This document shows, one piece after another, positions 33,865 to 43,034 of a stretch of 64,000 bases of DNA. Origin of the DNA: Clostridiales bacterium (GTDB lineage Bacteria; Bacillota; Clostridia; Oscillospirales; CAG-272); NCBI GenBank assembly GCA_016288155.1, contig JAEEYP010000025.1:1-64000 (forward strand). The letters are read 5' to 3'. Both the position numbers and the translations under genes were made by a program. How positions within the stretch are numbered: the first letter of the stretch is position 1; each line of letters starts with the position of its first letter. The notes under the pieces are model-generated. The model saw only the letters and a program-made list of their open reading frames with translations, made no database searches and had not been told where the DNA came from.

Positions 33865-34512
33865 TCAGTATCCGATTTCCTTGTAGCGATCCATGACGTT
33901 GGCAACGTTATACTCGTGACCGCCGGGGAAATTCGCGCTCTTGTAGATGCTGGGGACGAATCCGTCCGCGATCATCTTCTCCACGCACACGGAGGTGATG
34001 CTCCACATGAGGAAGTCGGAGGCGATGCCGGACGCCGCGGCGAAGCGGGGCTCCAGTCCCTCGACCTCCAGCATGGCTTCCGCCGCGGGGGCGCAGTTGT
34101 CGACGTAGAAGGTCACGAACTCATAGAGCTTCTTGCCGGATTCGTGGACGGGATCGACTGCCTGCGCGTAGCTCATCGACGTAAAGGCGATGACGTGGAT
34201 GCCCTTCTGCATCGAATCCCACGCGAGATCGACGACGGACTTCGTGCGGCCGGAAACGGAGGAAAGGACGAGGATGTCGCCCGGCTTCAGCTCGGACTTT
34301 CCCTGTTCGTATTTCAGATAGAAGGCGGGACCGCCGCCGCGGTTGAGCAGATCGGACTCGATGCTGTGGCAGATGCCGCCCAGATAGACCTTCGCGCCCT
34401 TTTCGATGGCGTCCGCCATGAAGGTGCCGACGGCGATGACCTTCTCGCGCTGCGTCGTGCGCGCCTTGTAGAGAAGATCGAATGCGGCCTGCTGATAGGT
34501 GTCGAGAAGCAT
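33865..34512 (-). CDS. SIS-domain sugar isomerase-like protein
   Basis: A 215-residue single SIS domain protein. The phosphosugar-binding region includes KVYLGGICHS, DILVLSSVSGRTKSVVDLA and a Ser/Thr-rich second loop (HVIAFTSMSYA). SIS proteins of this size isomerise or deaminate amino-sugar phosphates, or act as sensor modules. It lies 25 bases after a paralog and directly behind a GlcNAc-kinase-type gene, consistent with handling the phosphorylated sugar. Sequence identity to the neighbour is limited, so the two may form a heteromer (inference). Confidence 0.78.
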   Translation of the reverse strand: MLLDTYQQAAFDLLYKARTTQREKVIAVGTFMADAIEKGAKVYLGGICHSIESDLLNRGGGPAFYLKYEQGKSELKPGDILVLSSVSGRTKSVVDLAWDSMQKGIHVIAFTSMSYAQAVDPVHESGKKLYEFVTFYVDNCAPAAEAMLEVEGLEPRFAAASGIASDFLMWSITSVCVEKMIADGFVPSIYKSANFPGGHEYNVANVMDRYKEIGY

Positions 34513-34537
34513 GATGATGTTCCTTCTTTCTTGAAAA

Positions 34538-35278
34538 TCAAAGATAGAATATATTGTCCGCGCGTTCGCGCATGACAGCCTTATTGTGTGCGTCGCCTCC
34601 GTCGAGGTTCCCGCTCATGAAGACGGGAGGCGTCTGTCCGGCCTCGAGGATGATCTCGCAGGCGCGGGCGACGACGGCGTTCAGAAGCGCCGCGCCGACG
34701 ACGGTGGAGGTGGAGGCGACCTTCTGCGGGAAACCCTCCAGCTCCACGGATGCGTCGCCCATGTCCCCGTGATTATCGAGGAGGATGGAGGCGAACTCAT
34801 ACAGCTTCTTGCCGGAGGGATGGCGGGAGGTCACCGCCGTCGTCGTGTTCATGTTCGTCACGACGATGACGCAGAGCCCCTTCTCCCGGGCGGCCTCCGC
34901 CATGTCGACCGTCACGCTGTTGCGGCCGGAGACGGAGTGGATGATGAGCACGTCGCCCGGCTTCGCCTTCATGTTGTCGAAGATGATCTTCCCGTAGCCG
35001 GGCATCCGCTCCATCTCGCTCGTCATCGTCGGCGGCGAGAGCTCGAGCATCATGCCGGGCGCGCGGACGGGATTGACGGTCACCATGCCGCCGGTGCGAT
35101 AGAACAGCTCCAGTGTGATGAGCCCCGCGTGATTGCAGCCGAACGCGAAGACGGAGCGCTTCTCCAGATTCGCCTGCGCCACCGCCTGCGCCGCCGCTTC
35201 GACGGCGTCCGCTTCCTTCTCGAACGCTTCCGCCATGATCTCGCTCACGCGGGCGTAATACCGTTCCGATGCTTTCAT
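34538..35278 (-). CDS. SIS-domain sugar isomerase-like protein
   Basis: A 246-residue SIS domain protein. It shows RSVFAFGCNHAG, LIIHSVSGRNSVTVDMAEAA (phosphate-binding loop) and CVIVVTNMNTTTAV. The end FMSGNLDGGDAHN resembles that of its neighbour (YKSANFPGGHEYN), which marks a shared subfamily. The start is taken at 35278 because GGAGGAAGC precedes it; the frame stays open further upstream without a ribosome site. It is second in the operon, 13 bases after the kinase. Confidence 0.8.
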   Translation of the reverse strand: MKASERYYARVSEIMAEAFEKEADAVEAAAQAVAQANLEKRSVFAFGCNHAGLITLELFYRTGGMVTVNPVRAPGMMLELSPPTMTSEMERMPGYGKIIFDNMKAKPGDVLIIHSVSGRNSVTVDMAEAAREKGLCVIVVTNMNTTTAVTSRHPSGKKLYEFASILLDNHGDMGDASVELEGFPQKVASTSTVVGAALLNAVVARACEIILEAGQTPPVFMSGNLDGGDAHNKAVMRERADNIFYL

Positions 35279-35291
35279 GGACGCTTCCTCC

Positions 35292-36278
35292 TTACGCCTG
35301 CGGGAAATCCGGCGGCAGCTGATAGCGGTACGCCGCGAACTTCTCATGCAGGATCTTCATCTGTTCCCGTCCGATCTCCTCCCGGCCGGTCTCGCGCAGC
35401 GTCTGAAGGATCACGGAGCCGATGAGCGGCTCGAAATCCGGGAAGCGGATCTCCGCGTCCGGATACACGGCGGCAACCTCGCGCCGCATTGCCTCGAACA
35501 TGCAGTACGACGCCTTCCACGCGCCGCCCGAAGCGATGATCGGTCCTTCAAAGCGGCCGTCCACCTGCCGGAGGACCGTCAGCACCTGTACGGCGAGCTG
35601 ATGTCCCGCCTCCTCGAGGATGGAGACGGCGAGCGCGTCGCCCATGACGGCGGCCTTCGAGGTGATGCGCGTCACGCCGGCGACGACGGTGCGCATGTCG
35701 GGATTCCCCGCGACGCGCGTGATGATCTCCCGCAGTTCCTTGAGTCCCCACGCCTCCTTGATGAGCTGCGGCAAAACGGACGGCTGCCCGCGCCCGTCCT
35801 CCGCCCAGATGGAATAGCGGAGCGTATTCAGTCCGATGTAGTAGCCGCTGCCCTCGTCGCCGAGCGTCATGCCCCAGCCGCCGACGACGCTGCGCTTCTC
35901 GCGCTGGACGAGAAAGGCGTCGGAGCCGGTGCCCGCCTGCGCGACGACGCCGCGGAGCACGCCGCCGGCGGCGAGCGCGACGTCGCCCTCGCTGTGACTC
36001 TTCATGGGACCGACGGCGCAGCGTTCGCCGAGCGCCGCAAGGAACGGCCTCACGTCGCCGACGACGGAGCAGTCGAACATCTCGATCTTCCGCACCTCGG
36101 ACGGGATCAGCTTCTCCGTGAGCTCGTTCATCTCGGCGCGGATCATTTCCGCTGGGCGGAACATGTCGTTCGTCCCCTTCATCTCCCCGGAGGAGACGAT
36201 ATTGAAATCCTCATCGTACAGAACGGCGAGCAGCTTGGAGCCGCCGCCGTCGGCGGCAAGATAGTATCGCTTGTCCAT
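35292..36278 (-). CDS. BadF/BadG/BcrA/BcrD-type kinase (N-acetylglucosamine kinase-like)
   Basis: A 328-residue ASKHA-fold kinase. It has the phosphate-1 motif AADGGGSKLLAV at the N-terminus, a second nucleotide motif AQAGTGSDAF, and GGWGMTLGDEGSGYYIG, the typical adenosine-loop region of GlcNAc kinases and related BadF proteins. It would phosphorylate an amino sugar for the two SIS proteins that follow. CGGAGGC sets the start at 36278. It is the first gene of the operon read from 36314-36342. Confidence 0.85.
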   Translation of the reverse strand: MDKRYYLAADGGGSKLLAVLYDEDFNIVSSGEMKGTNDMFRPAEMIRAEMNELTEKLIPSEVRKIEMFDCSVVGDVRPFLAALGERCAVGPMKSHSEGDVALAAGGVLRGVVAQAGTGSDAFLVQREKRSVVGGWGMTLGDEGSGYYIGLNTLRYSIWAEDGRGQPSVLPQLIKEAWGLKELREIITRVAGNPDMRTVVAGVTRITSKAAVMGDALAVSILEEAGHQLAVQVLTVLRQVDGRFEGPIIASGGAWKASYCMFEAMRREVAAVYPDAEIRFPDFEPLIGSVILQTLRETGREEIGREQMKILHEKFAAYRYQLPPDFPQA

Positions 36279-36313
36279 AAAGCCTCCGTAATTCGAGCGT
36301 TGTTTGCCTCCCC

Positions 36314-36342
36314 ATTGTAACACAAATCCGGGACGGATGCAA
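36314..36342 (-). promoter_or_regulatory. promoter of the kinase-SIS-SIS-hydrolase operon
   Basis: On the minus strand TTGCAT (36342-36337), a 17-base spacer and TACAAT (36319-36314). Confidence 0.8.
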
Positions 36343-36345
36343 CCG

Positions 36346-36384
36346 TTTTTCGCATTCTCCCTCCTTCTTTTTGCATTTTCTCCC
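36346..36384. promoter_or_regulatory. candidate direct-repeat operator
   Basis: TTTTTCGCATTCTCCC (36346) and TTTTTGCATTTTCTCCC (36368) form an imperfect direct repeat 22 bases apart, about two helical turns, between two divergent promoters. That spacing suits an AraC-type regulator. The site is inferred by eye. Confidence 0.35.
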
Positions 36385-36430
36385 GCCCGGCGCGGAGCGC
36401 ATTTATTTTTTCAATGAGGATCGCAGAGTG

Positions 36431-36459
36431 TTGACAATCGGAGAGCATTATATTATAAT
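36431..36459 (+). promoter_or_regulatory. promoter of the solute-binding protein gene
   Basis: TTGACA (36431-36436), a 17-base spacer and TATAAT (36454-36459), a perfect match. Confidence 0.93.
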
Positions 36460-36506
36460 AGTAAAGCGCAATGAAAACTCTTACATATTCATATTCGGAG
36501 GCGCAT

Positions 36507-38030
36507 ATGAAACCCATGAAGTCCGCACTGTCCCTTCTTCTCTCGGCGGTCCTTCTTCTGCCGCTCCTCGCCGGATGCGGCGGCGGGAAGGATCCCGTCC
36601 CGGACGGTGATCCGAGCGGCACCGCACAGGCGCCCGATTCCACTGATACGGAAACGGAGGCTCCCGCCGGGATCCTCGACGCCGTACCGGAGCTCGATTT
36701 CGACGGCGCGCCCTTCCGCGTGCTGGAGCAGAGCCTCATGCAGGGGTACCGCAGCGGCGAGAAGGAAAAAGTCCTCTCCTTCTGGACGGAAGAGGAGAGC
36801 GGCGAGCAGGTCAACGACGCGATCTTCAGCCGCAACCGCGCGGCGGAGGAACGCTTCAACGTCGTCATCCCCGAGCCGCGGCAGGGCAGCGCGAACGAGG
36901 TGTTCAGTCTTGCGTCCAACTCCGTGCTCAGCGGAATGGACGAGTTCGATCTCGTCTTCGCGGAGCTGCGCAAATCCTATGACGCCATGCTCGGCGACAT
37001 CTTCTCCAACTGGAACAACGTCCCGTACATCGATATCGACAATCCGTGGTACACGTCGTCCATCAAGGATTCGGCGGTGAACGGCGTGCTGCTCATGATC
37101 GAAAGCGATCTCTGCCTCTCCTGGAGCGAGCAGACGTGGATGATCGTTTTCAACAAGACCAAGGCGGAGGACTACAATCTCGGCGTGGACCTTTACCAGT
37201 GCGTGCGCGACGGGAAATGGACGCTCGACCTTCTCATGCAGCTCACGGAGCACGTCTACACGGACGTGAACGGCGACGGCAAGAAGAGCGAGGAGGATTT
37301 CTACGGCATGCTCGGCCTCAACGACGGGCCGGCGCTCGCGGTGTTCTACTACGGATGCGAAACGCCGACGGTCATCCTGAACGACGACTTCACGATCGAT
37401 CAGCCGATCAAGGGTGAAAAATTCATCGATCTGATGGACAAGCTCGTCAATCTCTTCAACCTCAACCCGGGCTCGTACTACGCTTCCTCGCAGGCGCGGG
37501 ACAACCGCGTCCTCAAGTTCGCCGCCGGAAATATCCTCTTCGCGGAAATGCTGGCGATGGATCTGACGGACGGCGCCATGCGCGACTTCAAGGACGACTT
37601 CGGCGTTCTGCCGATCCCGAAGTGGAATGAAGGCCAAGAGGAATACCACACGATGGTCAATCCGAGCGTCCTCGTCATGGAGATCCTGAAGACGGCGCGG
37701 AACCGGGAGATGATCGGAGCGCTCGTCGAGGCGATGAGCGCGCTCAGCTACCAGACCGTTCTCCCGACGTATATCGACACGTCGCTCGAGCACCGCGGCG
37801 TACGCGATCCGGAATCCGCGGAAATGCTTGAGCTCGTCTTCGCCTCCCGTGAGGCGGACTTCGCCTACGTCTACGACGGCGGCGGCGGCTGGATCGACCG
37901 GATGCCGAACATCACCGCCCAGACGGGATACGCGGACGTCGCCATCACGTACATCGAAGAGCGTCTCATCAAGATGGAGGATACCGTCTACTACCCGATC
38001 ATCGATTACCTTCTGGACTACAGAGAGTGA
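36507..38030 (+). CDS. extracellular solute-binding lipoprotein (sugar ABC transporter type)
   Basis: A 507-residue lipoprotein. The signal peptide ends in the lipobox LLAGC with the lipidated Cys at residue 24, followed by a GGGKDPVPDGD linker. The body resembles large family 1 sugar-binding proteins of Clostridia (FSRNRAAEERFNV, FDLVFAELRKSYDAMLGDI, FPGNILFAEML-like FAAGNILFAEML, LPIPKWNEGQEEYHTMVNPSV). CGGAGG at 36495-36500 favours ATG 36507 over the in-frame ATG 36471. The next gene is convergent, and no permease or ATPase gene for sugar import lies in the window, so it must work with a transporter encoded elsewhere. Confidence 0.88.
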   Translation: MKPMKSALSLLLSAVLLLPLLAGCGGGKDPVPDGDPSGTAQAPDSTDTETEAPAGILDAVPELDFDGAPFRVLEQSLMQGYRSGEKEKVLSFWTEEESGEQVNDAIFSRNRAAEERFNVVIPEPRQGSANEVFSLASNSVLSGMDEFDLVFAELRKSYDAMLGDIFSNWNNVPYIDIDNPWYTSSIKDSAVNGVLLMIESDLCLSWSEQTWMIVFNKTKAEDYNLGVDLYQCVRDGKWTLDLLMQLTEHVYTDVNGDGKKSEEDFYGMLGLNDGPALAVFYYGCETPTVILNDDFTIDQPIKGEKFIDLMDKLVNLFNLNPGSYYASSQARDNRVLKFAAGNILFAEMLAMDLTDGAMRDFKDDFGVLPIPKWNEGQEEYHTMVNPSVLVMEILKTARNREMIGALVEAMSALSYQTVLPTYIDTSLEHRGVRDPESAEMLELVFASREADFAYVYDGGGGWIDRMPNITAQTGYADVAITYIEERLIKMEDTVYYPIIDYLLDYRE

Positions 38031-38071
38031 CGGCGGCGCTCCCGTGCAGCCGCTTCTCTCCCCTGCCGATC

Positions 38072-38117
38072 ATGCAAAAATATCCGGACGCAGTACGGCG
38101 TCCGGATATTTTTGCAT
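38072..38117. terminator. bidirectional terminator
   Basis: A perfect 20-base-pair stem (38072-38091 with 38098-38117) has A5 on one side and T5 on the other inside the stem and a six-base loop. It serves the solute-binding gene and the DUF4838 operon, which converge here. Confidence 0.92.
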
Positions 38118-38135
38118 TTATCGGAATATCGGCGG

Positions 38136-39719
38136 TCAGTCGATCGTTTCCCCGGGAGCGGAGGCTTTCAGGTCGTGGAACAGCTTGCTCCAGTCTCTCA
38201 CGCCCTCGCCCCACTGGATCTTCTCTCTCTCCACGTACTGGCGGAGCTTTTCCGCCTTCTCCGGATCCGGATGGAGCATGAGCTTGATGTACTCCCACTG
38301 CGTGCGGGAACGGCGCACATACCCCTGACGGTCGTCCGCCAGCTCCTCCGCCTTATCCCACCAGGCGTCGAGCGTCTGTTCCATGGCGAGATATTTGTCC
38401 TGCGGGATGATGCCGAACGGCTCCGCGTAGCATCTCATGTGGCTGCCCGCCGCCTCGGCGCACGTCCAGTCGATGAACGCGCGGATATACCGCCAGCCCG
38501 CGCCGTAGTACGTTTCGAGAAATTCGTCCATGAGTTTGTAATACGCGTCCGCGCCCATGTACGGATCCAGCATGAGCTGCGCGAGCAGATAACAGCGGAG
38601 CTCGCCGAATTCGCCGGTCTTGGCGGAGCCGTAGTTGCCTTCCGGATACATGCCGCGGACGCCGTGCTCCGCGAAGAAGCGCATATTGTCCCGGAGAACG
38701 CGGAAGTTCGGGAACGGCGGGATGTAGTGCGCGAAGTCCGTCACGTAGTCCCAGACGTAGATGCGGTCACAGATCTTGTTCCATTCGAGCAGGTCGTGCA
38801 GAAACGCCGCGTTCTGCCGGCAGGTGCGGTCGCTCAGCGGGTGCGCAAAGCAGCATTCGATGGAGCAGATGCGGATGCATACGTTCGGGCGGGGCTTCGT
38901 GATCTTCGGCGCCTTGCGCGTATACTGATACGCGAAGGTGTCGATGACGACGTTCGGATAATCCTTCGCCACGTCGTCCGCGACGGCGTTGACGAAGCGG
39001 AGCAGCGTGCCGGAGGGGCTTCCCTCCTCCGCATCCGTGGCGGCGCACTTCGGGCACTTGCAGTAGTTGTAGTTGTCGTTCTGCGTCACGGAGATGAGCG
39101 AGGCGTCCGGATGCCGCTCAAGCGTCGCCCGCACGCCGGCGATGACCTTCTTCAGCACCTCCGGATCGGAAAGGCAGGGCTGCGAGGACTGCGGGACGCC
39201 GGTCAGGCGCTCCATCGTATGGCACATCCCCTCGCAGTAATCGAAGGGACCGCCCCACTCCTCGGGGACCTTCGTGCTCGGATAGTTGACGCCGTTCTTC
39301 ATGCACCAGTCGAGGTCGCGCGAGCCGCACGGCCAGTCGACGCGGCGCTGCTCGAAAGCGGGCGTCAGCGAATAGCCTTCGTCCACGACGATGTCGCCGT
39401 CGCCGAGCTTCTCGACGCCCGGCATGAAGAACCGCGTCCCCGCGTAATGCGTCAGAAAGCCGTACGCGCCGTAGATCACGCCGCGCTTCCCGCCGCCGAG
39501 GATCGTGAGCGGTCCGTTCTCCTCCACGCGGATCTCGTAGCCGTCGCGCGGGACGGAGCCGTCGATTTTGAGTTCGATCGTCAGATCGTCTCCGGCGCCG
39601 ATGCCGAACAGTCTCAGATACTTCATCAGTTCCGTGCCGGCGTACTTTTCCGCCGCGCTCTCCCCGGTCAGGATCTTCACCGAGGCGATCTTTTTGTCCT
39701 TTACGATCAGTGTCCTCAT
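38136..39719 (-). CDS. DUF4838 protein, paralog 6 of the tandem array
   Basis: A 527-residue protein and the last gene of a six-gene operon. Residues 1-120 resemble the N-terminal domain of alpha-glucuronidases (MRTLIVKDKK, AEKYAGTELMKYL, GAYGFLTHYAGTRFFMPG). Residues about 130-430 are the DUF4838 domain with NDNYNYCKCPKCAATD (CxCxxC near residue 221), RKAPKITKPRPNVCIRIC and SIECCFAHPLSDRTC. DUF4838 proteins occur with glycan-degrading enzymes, but no activity is established. No signal peptide. The C-terminus (QWGEGVRDWSK) groups with paralogs 4 and 5. Confidence 0.85.
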   Translation of the reverse strand: MRTLIVKDKKIASVKILTGESAAEKYAGTELMKYLRLFGIGAGDDLTIELKIDGSVPRDGYEIRVEENGPLTILGGGKRGVIYGAYGFLTHYAGTRFFMPGVEKLGDGDIVVDEGYSLTPAFEQRRVDWPCGSRDLDWCMKNGVNYPSTKVPEEWGGPFDYCEGMCHTMERLTGVPQSSQPCLSDPEVLKKVIAGVRATLERHPDASLISVTQNDNYNYCKCPKCAATDAEEGSPSGTLLRFVNAVADDVAKDYPNVVIDTFAYQYTRKAPKITKPRPNVCIRICSIECCFAHPLSDRTCRQNAAFLHDLLEWNKICDRIYVWDYVTDFAHYIPPFPNFRVLRDNMRFFAEHGVRGMYPEGNYGSAKTGEFGELRCYLLAQLMLDPYMGADAYYKLMDEFLETYYGAGWRYIRAFIDWTCAEAAGSHMRCYAEPFGIIPQDKYLAMEQTLDAWWDKAEELADDRQGYVRRSRTQWEYIKLMLHPDPEKAEKLRQYVEREKIQWGEGVRDWSKLFHDLKASAPGETID

Positions 39720-39776
39720 TGCAGTCTCTCCTTTTCGTTTCTTTTATCTGTTCGCGCGGTCCTCCGCGCGGGCGGA

Positions 39777-41390
39777 TCATTCATCGGCAGGGAACGGGCT
39801 GTTCGGGAATTCCCGTTCGGGGAACGAATGCTGCAGATCGTAGTGGATATCGTCGTAGTTCCTGCATCCCTCGCGCCACTGGATCTGTTCTTTTTCGATC
39901 GTTTCCTTCAGCTGCCGGGCGCCCGCCGGATCCGGATGGAGCATCAGGCGGATATACCGCCACTGGATGCGGGAGCGGCGCACGGCCTCGACGCGGTCGC
40001 CCGCCATTTCTTCCGCCTTCTCCCACCAGGATTCGATGGCGTCCTCCACGGCGAGATATTTCTTTCTCGGGATCATCTGGAACGGACGGGGATAGCACCC
40101 CATGTGAGAATTGGAGACCGCGGAGCAGGACCAGTCGATGAACGCGCGGATATACCGCCAGCCCGCGCCGTAATACGCCTCAAGGAACTCGTCCATCAGC
40201 CCGTAGTATTCTCCGGCGGACATGTACGGATTCATCATCAGTTTGGCGAGCAGGTAACACCGCAGCTCGCCGAATTCGCCGGACTGCACGGAAGAATAGT
40301 TGCCCTCCGGGTACATGCCGCGCACGCCGTGCTCCGCGAAGAAGCGCATGTTCTCCCGCATCGTGCGGAAATTCGGGAACGGAGGGATATAGTGGCAGAA
40401 ATTGGTCACGTAATCCCAGACGTAGATCCGGTCGCAGATCTTGTTCCACTCGAGAAGATCGCGGAAAAACGGCGCGTTCATGGGGCAGGTCGTGTCGCTC
40501 AGCGGATGGGAGAAGCAGCACTCGATGGAGCATAGGCGTATGCAGACGTTCGGGCGGGGTCTCGTGATCCTCGGCGCCTTGCGCGTATACGTATAGGCGA
40601 ACGTATCGATGACGACGTTCGGATAATCCTTTGCCACGTCGTCCGCGACGGCGTTGATGAAGCGAAGCAGCGTTCCTGAAGGACTTCCCTCCTCCTCGTC
40701 CGTCGCCGTGCACTTCGGGCACTTGCAGGAATTGACGTTGTCGTTCTGCGTCACGGAGATGATCGCGGCGTCCGGATGCTGCGCGAGGATCTCCCGTACG
40801 CCGGAGATGACCTTCTTCAAGGTCTCCGGATCGGAGAGGCACGGCTGCGCGCTCTGCGGGACGCCGGTCAGCCGCTGCATCGTGTGGCAGAACATATTGT
40901 CCACGTACTCGAAGGCGCCGCCCATCTCCTCTGGCAGTTTCGCATACGCCGGATTGTTGACGCCGTTCTTGACGCACCAGTCCGCATCGCGCGCGCCGCA
41001 CTGCCAGTCGGAGCGGCGCTGCTCGAAGACGGGCGTGAACACGTACTCCTCGTCCACGGTGATATCGCCCTCGCCGAGCTTCTCGAGCCCCGGCATGAAG
41101 AAGCGCGTCCCCGCGTAATGCTCAAGGAAGCCGTATACGCCGTAGATCGCGCCGCGGCCGCCGCCGCCGCGGATCGAAAGCGTCCCGTCCTCCTCCGGGC
41201 GGACGACATACCCGTCCCGCGGGACGGCGGCGTCACACCGGATGTCGATCAGCAGATCCTCCCCGGAGGGGATGCCGAATTTTCCCAGATACTTCGCCAT
41301 CTCCGCGCCCGCGTATTTCTCCGGCGCGCTCTCCCCGGTCCGGATCTTCACGGAAGATACTTTTCTGTCCTTTACGATCAGTGTCCGCAT
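39777..41390 (-). CDS. DUF4838 protein, paralog 5 of the tandem array
   Basis: A 537-residue paralog with the same two-domain layout. The metal-type motif is NSCKCPKC (CxCxxC). It is the only copy with SCK instead of YCK before the motif and with KCTATD after it. IECCFSHPLSDTTC is as in paralog 2. The C-terminus is extended by about ten residues (NSPFPADE) compared with the other copies. The start at 41390 follows AAGGAGA; the gap to paralog 6 is 57 bases. Function is unknown, probably glycan processing in the cytoplasm. Confidence 0.85.
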   Translation of the reverse strand: MRTLIVKDRKVSSVKIRTGESAPEKYAGAEMAKYLGKFGIPSGEDLLIDIRCDAAVPRDGYVVRPEEDGTLSIRGGGGRGAIYGVYGFLEHYAGTRFFMPGLEKLGEGDITVDEEYVFTPVFEQRRSDWQCGARDADWCVKNGVNNPAYAKLPEEMGGAFEYVDNMFCHTMQRLTGVPQSAQPCLSDPETLKKVISGVREILAQHPDAAIISVTQNDNVNSCKCPKCTATDEEEGSPSGTLLRFINAVADDVAKDYPNVVIDTFAYTYTRKAPRITRPRPNVCIRLCSIECCFSHPLSDTTCPMNAPFFRDLLEWNKICDRIYVWDYVTNFCHYIPPFPNFRTMRENMRFFAEHGVRGMYPEGNYSSVQSGEFGELRCYLLAKLMMNPYMSAGEYYGLMDEFLEAYYGAGWRYIRAFIDWSCSAVSNSHMGCYPRPFQMIPRKKYLAVEDAIESWWEKAEEMAGDRVEAVRRSRIQWRYIRLMLHPDPAGARQLKETIEKEQIQWREGCRNYDDIHYDLQHSFPEREFPNSPFPADE

Positions 41391-41438
41391 GGTCCATCTC
41401 CTTGTCTTTCTTTCTGTATTCGATACGGCCTCCCGCCG

Positions 41439-43019
41439 TTATTTCCCGTCGGGGAAGGAGCCCTCCAGATCGGTGTGGATGACGGTCCAGTCCGCCCCCT
41501 CCCGCACGCGGATCTGCCATTTCGCAAGATCCTCGTACAGCCGCACCGCCGCTTCGTGATCGGGGCGGATCATCAGCTTCATGTACGTCCACTGGAGGCG
41601 GGAACGCCGCACGTATTCGACGCGGTCACCCGCCATCTCCTCCGCCTTGTCCCACCAGCCGTCGAGCGTCTCCGTCATCGGGAGCCAGCGGTCCCCGGGA
41701 ATGTTGTCCAGCGGCATCGAGCCGATCATCAGGTGCGCGTTGACGACCTCGGCGCACGTCCAGTCGAGGAACGCACGGACGTACCGCCAGCCCGCGCCGT
41801 AATACGCCTCGAGGAATTCGTCCATGAGCGCATAGTATTCCACCTCGCTCATGAACGGATCCATCATGAGCTTCGCCAACAGATAACAGCGGAGCTCGCC
41901 GAATTCACCGTTCGACGGCGAGTTGTAGTTGCCCTCCGGGTACATGCCGCGGACGCTGTTCTCCGCGTAGAAGCGCATATTGTCCCGCAGGACGTGGAAA
42001 TTCGGATACGGCGCGACGTAGTGACCGAAGCCGATCACGTAATCCCAGATATAGATGCGATCACAGATCGCGCTCCACGCCTTCAGGTCGCGCGCGAAAT
42101 CCCGGTTCGCCCAGCAGGTGTAGTCGTACAGCGTATGGCTGCGGCAGCACTCGATGGAGCAGATGCGGACGCAGACGTTCGGGCGCGCCTTCGTGATCTT
42201 CGGCGCCTTGCGCGAGTACATATAGGCAAAGGTATCGATGACGAGGTCCGGGTAATCGGCGGCGACGTCGTCCGCGACGGCGTTGACGAAGCGGAGCAGC
42301 GTGCCCGCGTGGCTCCCCTCCTCCTCGTCGACCGCCGCGCACTTCGGGCACTTGCAGTAGTTGCCGTTGTCGTTCTGCGTCACGGAAAGGATCGAGGCGT
42401 CCGGCTGCTCTTTCAGAATCTCGCGCACGTTCGAGATGACCCGCTTCAATACCTCCGGATCGGACAGGCACGGCTGCTCTCCGGCCGAGACGCCGGCGAG
42501 CTGCGCCATCGAATGGCAGAACGCTCCCTTCACGTACCGGAAATTCCCGCCCATCTCGTCGGGGATCGTCGAATGGAGCGGATCGTTCACACCGTTCTTG
42601 ACGCACCAATCCGGGCTGACGCTGCCGCACGGCCAGTCGCAGCGGCGCTGCTCGAAGACGGGCGCAAAAGAATACGCTTCGTCGACGACGACGTCGCCCT
42701 CCCCGAGTTTTTCGAGTCCCGGCATGAAGAAGCGCGTCCCGGCGTAATGCTCAAGAAATCCGTACACGCCGTAGATCACGCCGCGGGGTCCTCCGCCGCG
42801 GATCGACAGCGTCCCGTCCTCCTCCGGGCGGACCGCATAGCCCTCCTTCGGCAAAGCAGGGTCGACGTGCACGTCGATACGCAGATCGTCCCCTTCGGGG
42901 ATACCGAATTTTCCCAGATACTTTGCCAGTTCTTCTCCCGCGTACTTTTCCTGCGCGCTCCCTCCGGTGCGGACCCGCGCCGACGCGATCTCCCTGCCCT
43001 TTACGATCAGCTTCCGCAT
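41439..43019 (-). CDS. DUF4838 protein, paralog 4 of the tandem array
   Basis: A 526-residue paralog, one of the two copies that begin MRKL. CxCxxC is present (NYCKCPKCAAVD). It is the most divergent copy after that motif: IECCRSHTLYDYTC replaces the HPL[AS]D form, ADYPDLVIDTF replaces KDYPNV, and NAHLMIGSMPLDN replaces the otherwise Cys-containing stretch near residue 440. This may mark a different substrate (inference). It has a GGGGAGG ribosome site and lies 15 bases after paralog 3, the tightest gap in the array. Confidence 0.85.
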   Translation of the reverse strand: MRKLIVKGREIASARVRTGGSAQEKYAGEELAKYLGKFGIPEGDDLRIDVHVDPALPKEGYAVRPEEDGTLSIRGGGPRGVIYGVYGFLEHYAGTRFFMPGLEKLGEGDVVVDEAYSFAPVFEQRRCDWPCGSVSPDWCVKNGVNDPLHSTIPDEMGGNFRYVKGAFCHSMAQLAGVSAGEQPCLSDPEVLKRVISNVREILKEQPDASILSVTQNDNGNYCKCPKCAAVDEEEGSHAGTLLRFVNAVADDVAADYPDLVIDTFAYMYSRKAPKITKARPNVCVRICSIECCRSHTLYDYTCWANRDFARDLKAWSAICDRIYIWDYVIGFGHYVAPYPNFHVLRDNMRFYAENSVRGMYPEGNYNSPSNGEFGELRCYLLAKLMMDPFMSEVEYYALMDEFLEAYYGAGWRYVRAFLDWTCAEVVNAHLMIGSMPLDNIPGDRWLPMTETLDGWWDKAEEMAGDRVEYVRRSRLQWTYMKLMIRPDHEAAVRLYEDLAKWQIRVREGADWTVIHTDLEGSFPDGK

Positions 43020-43034
43020 GGCTCTTCCTCCCCG

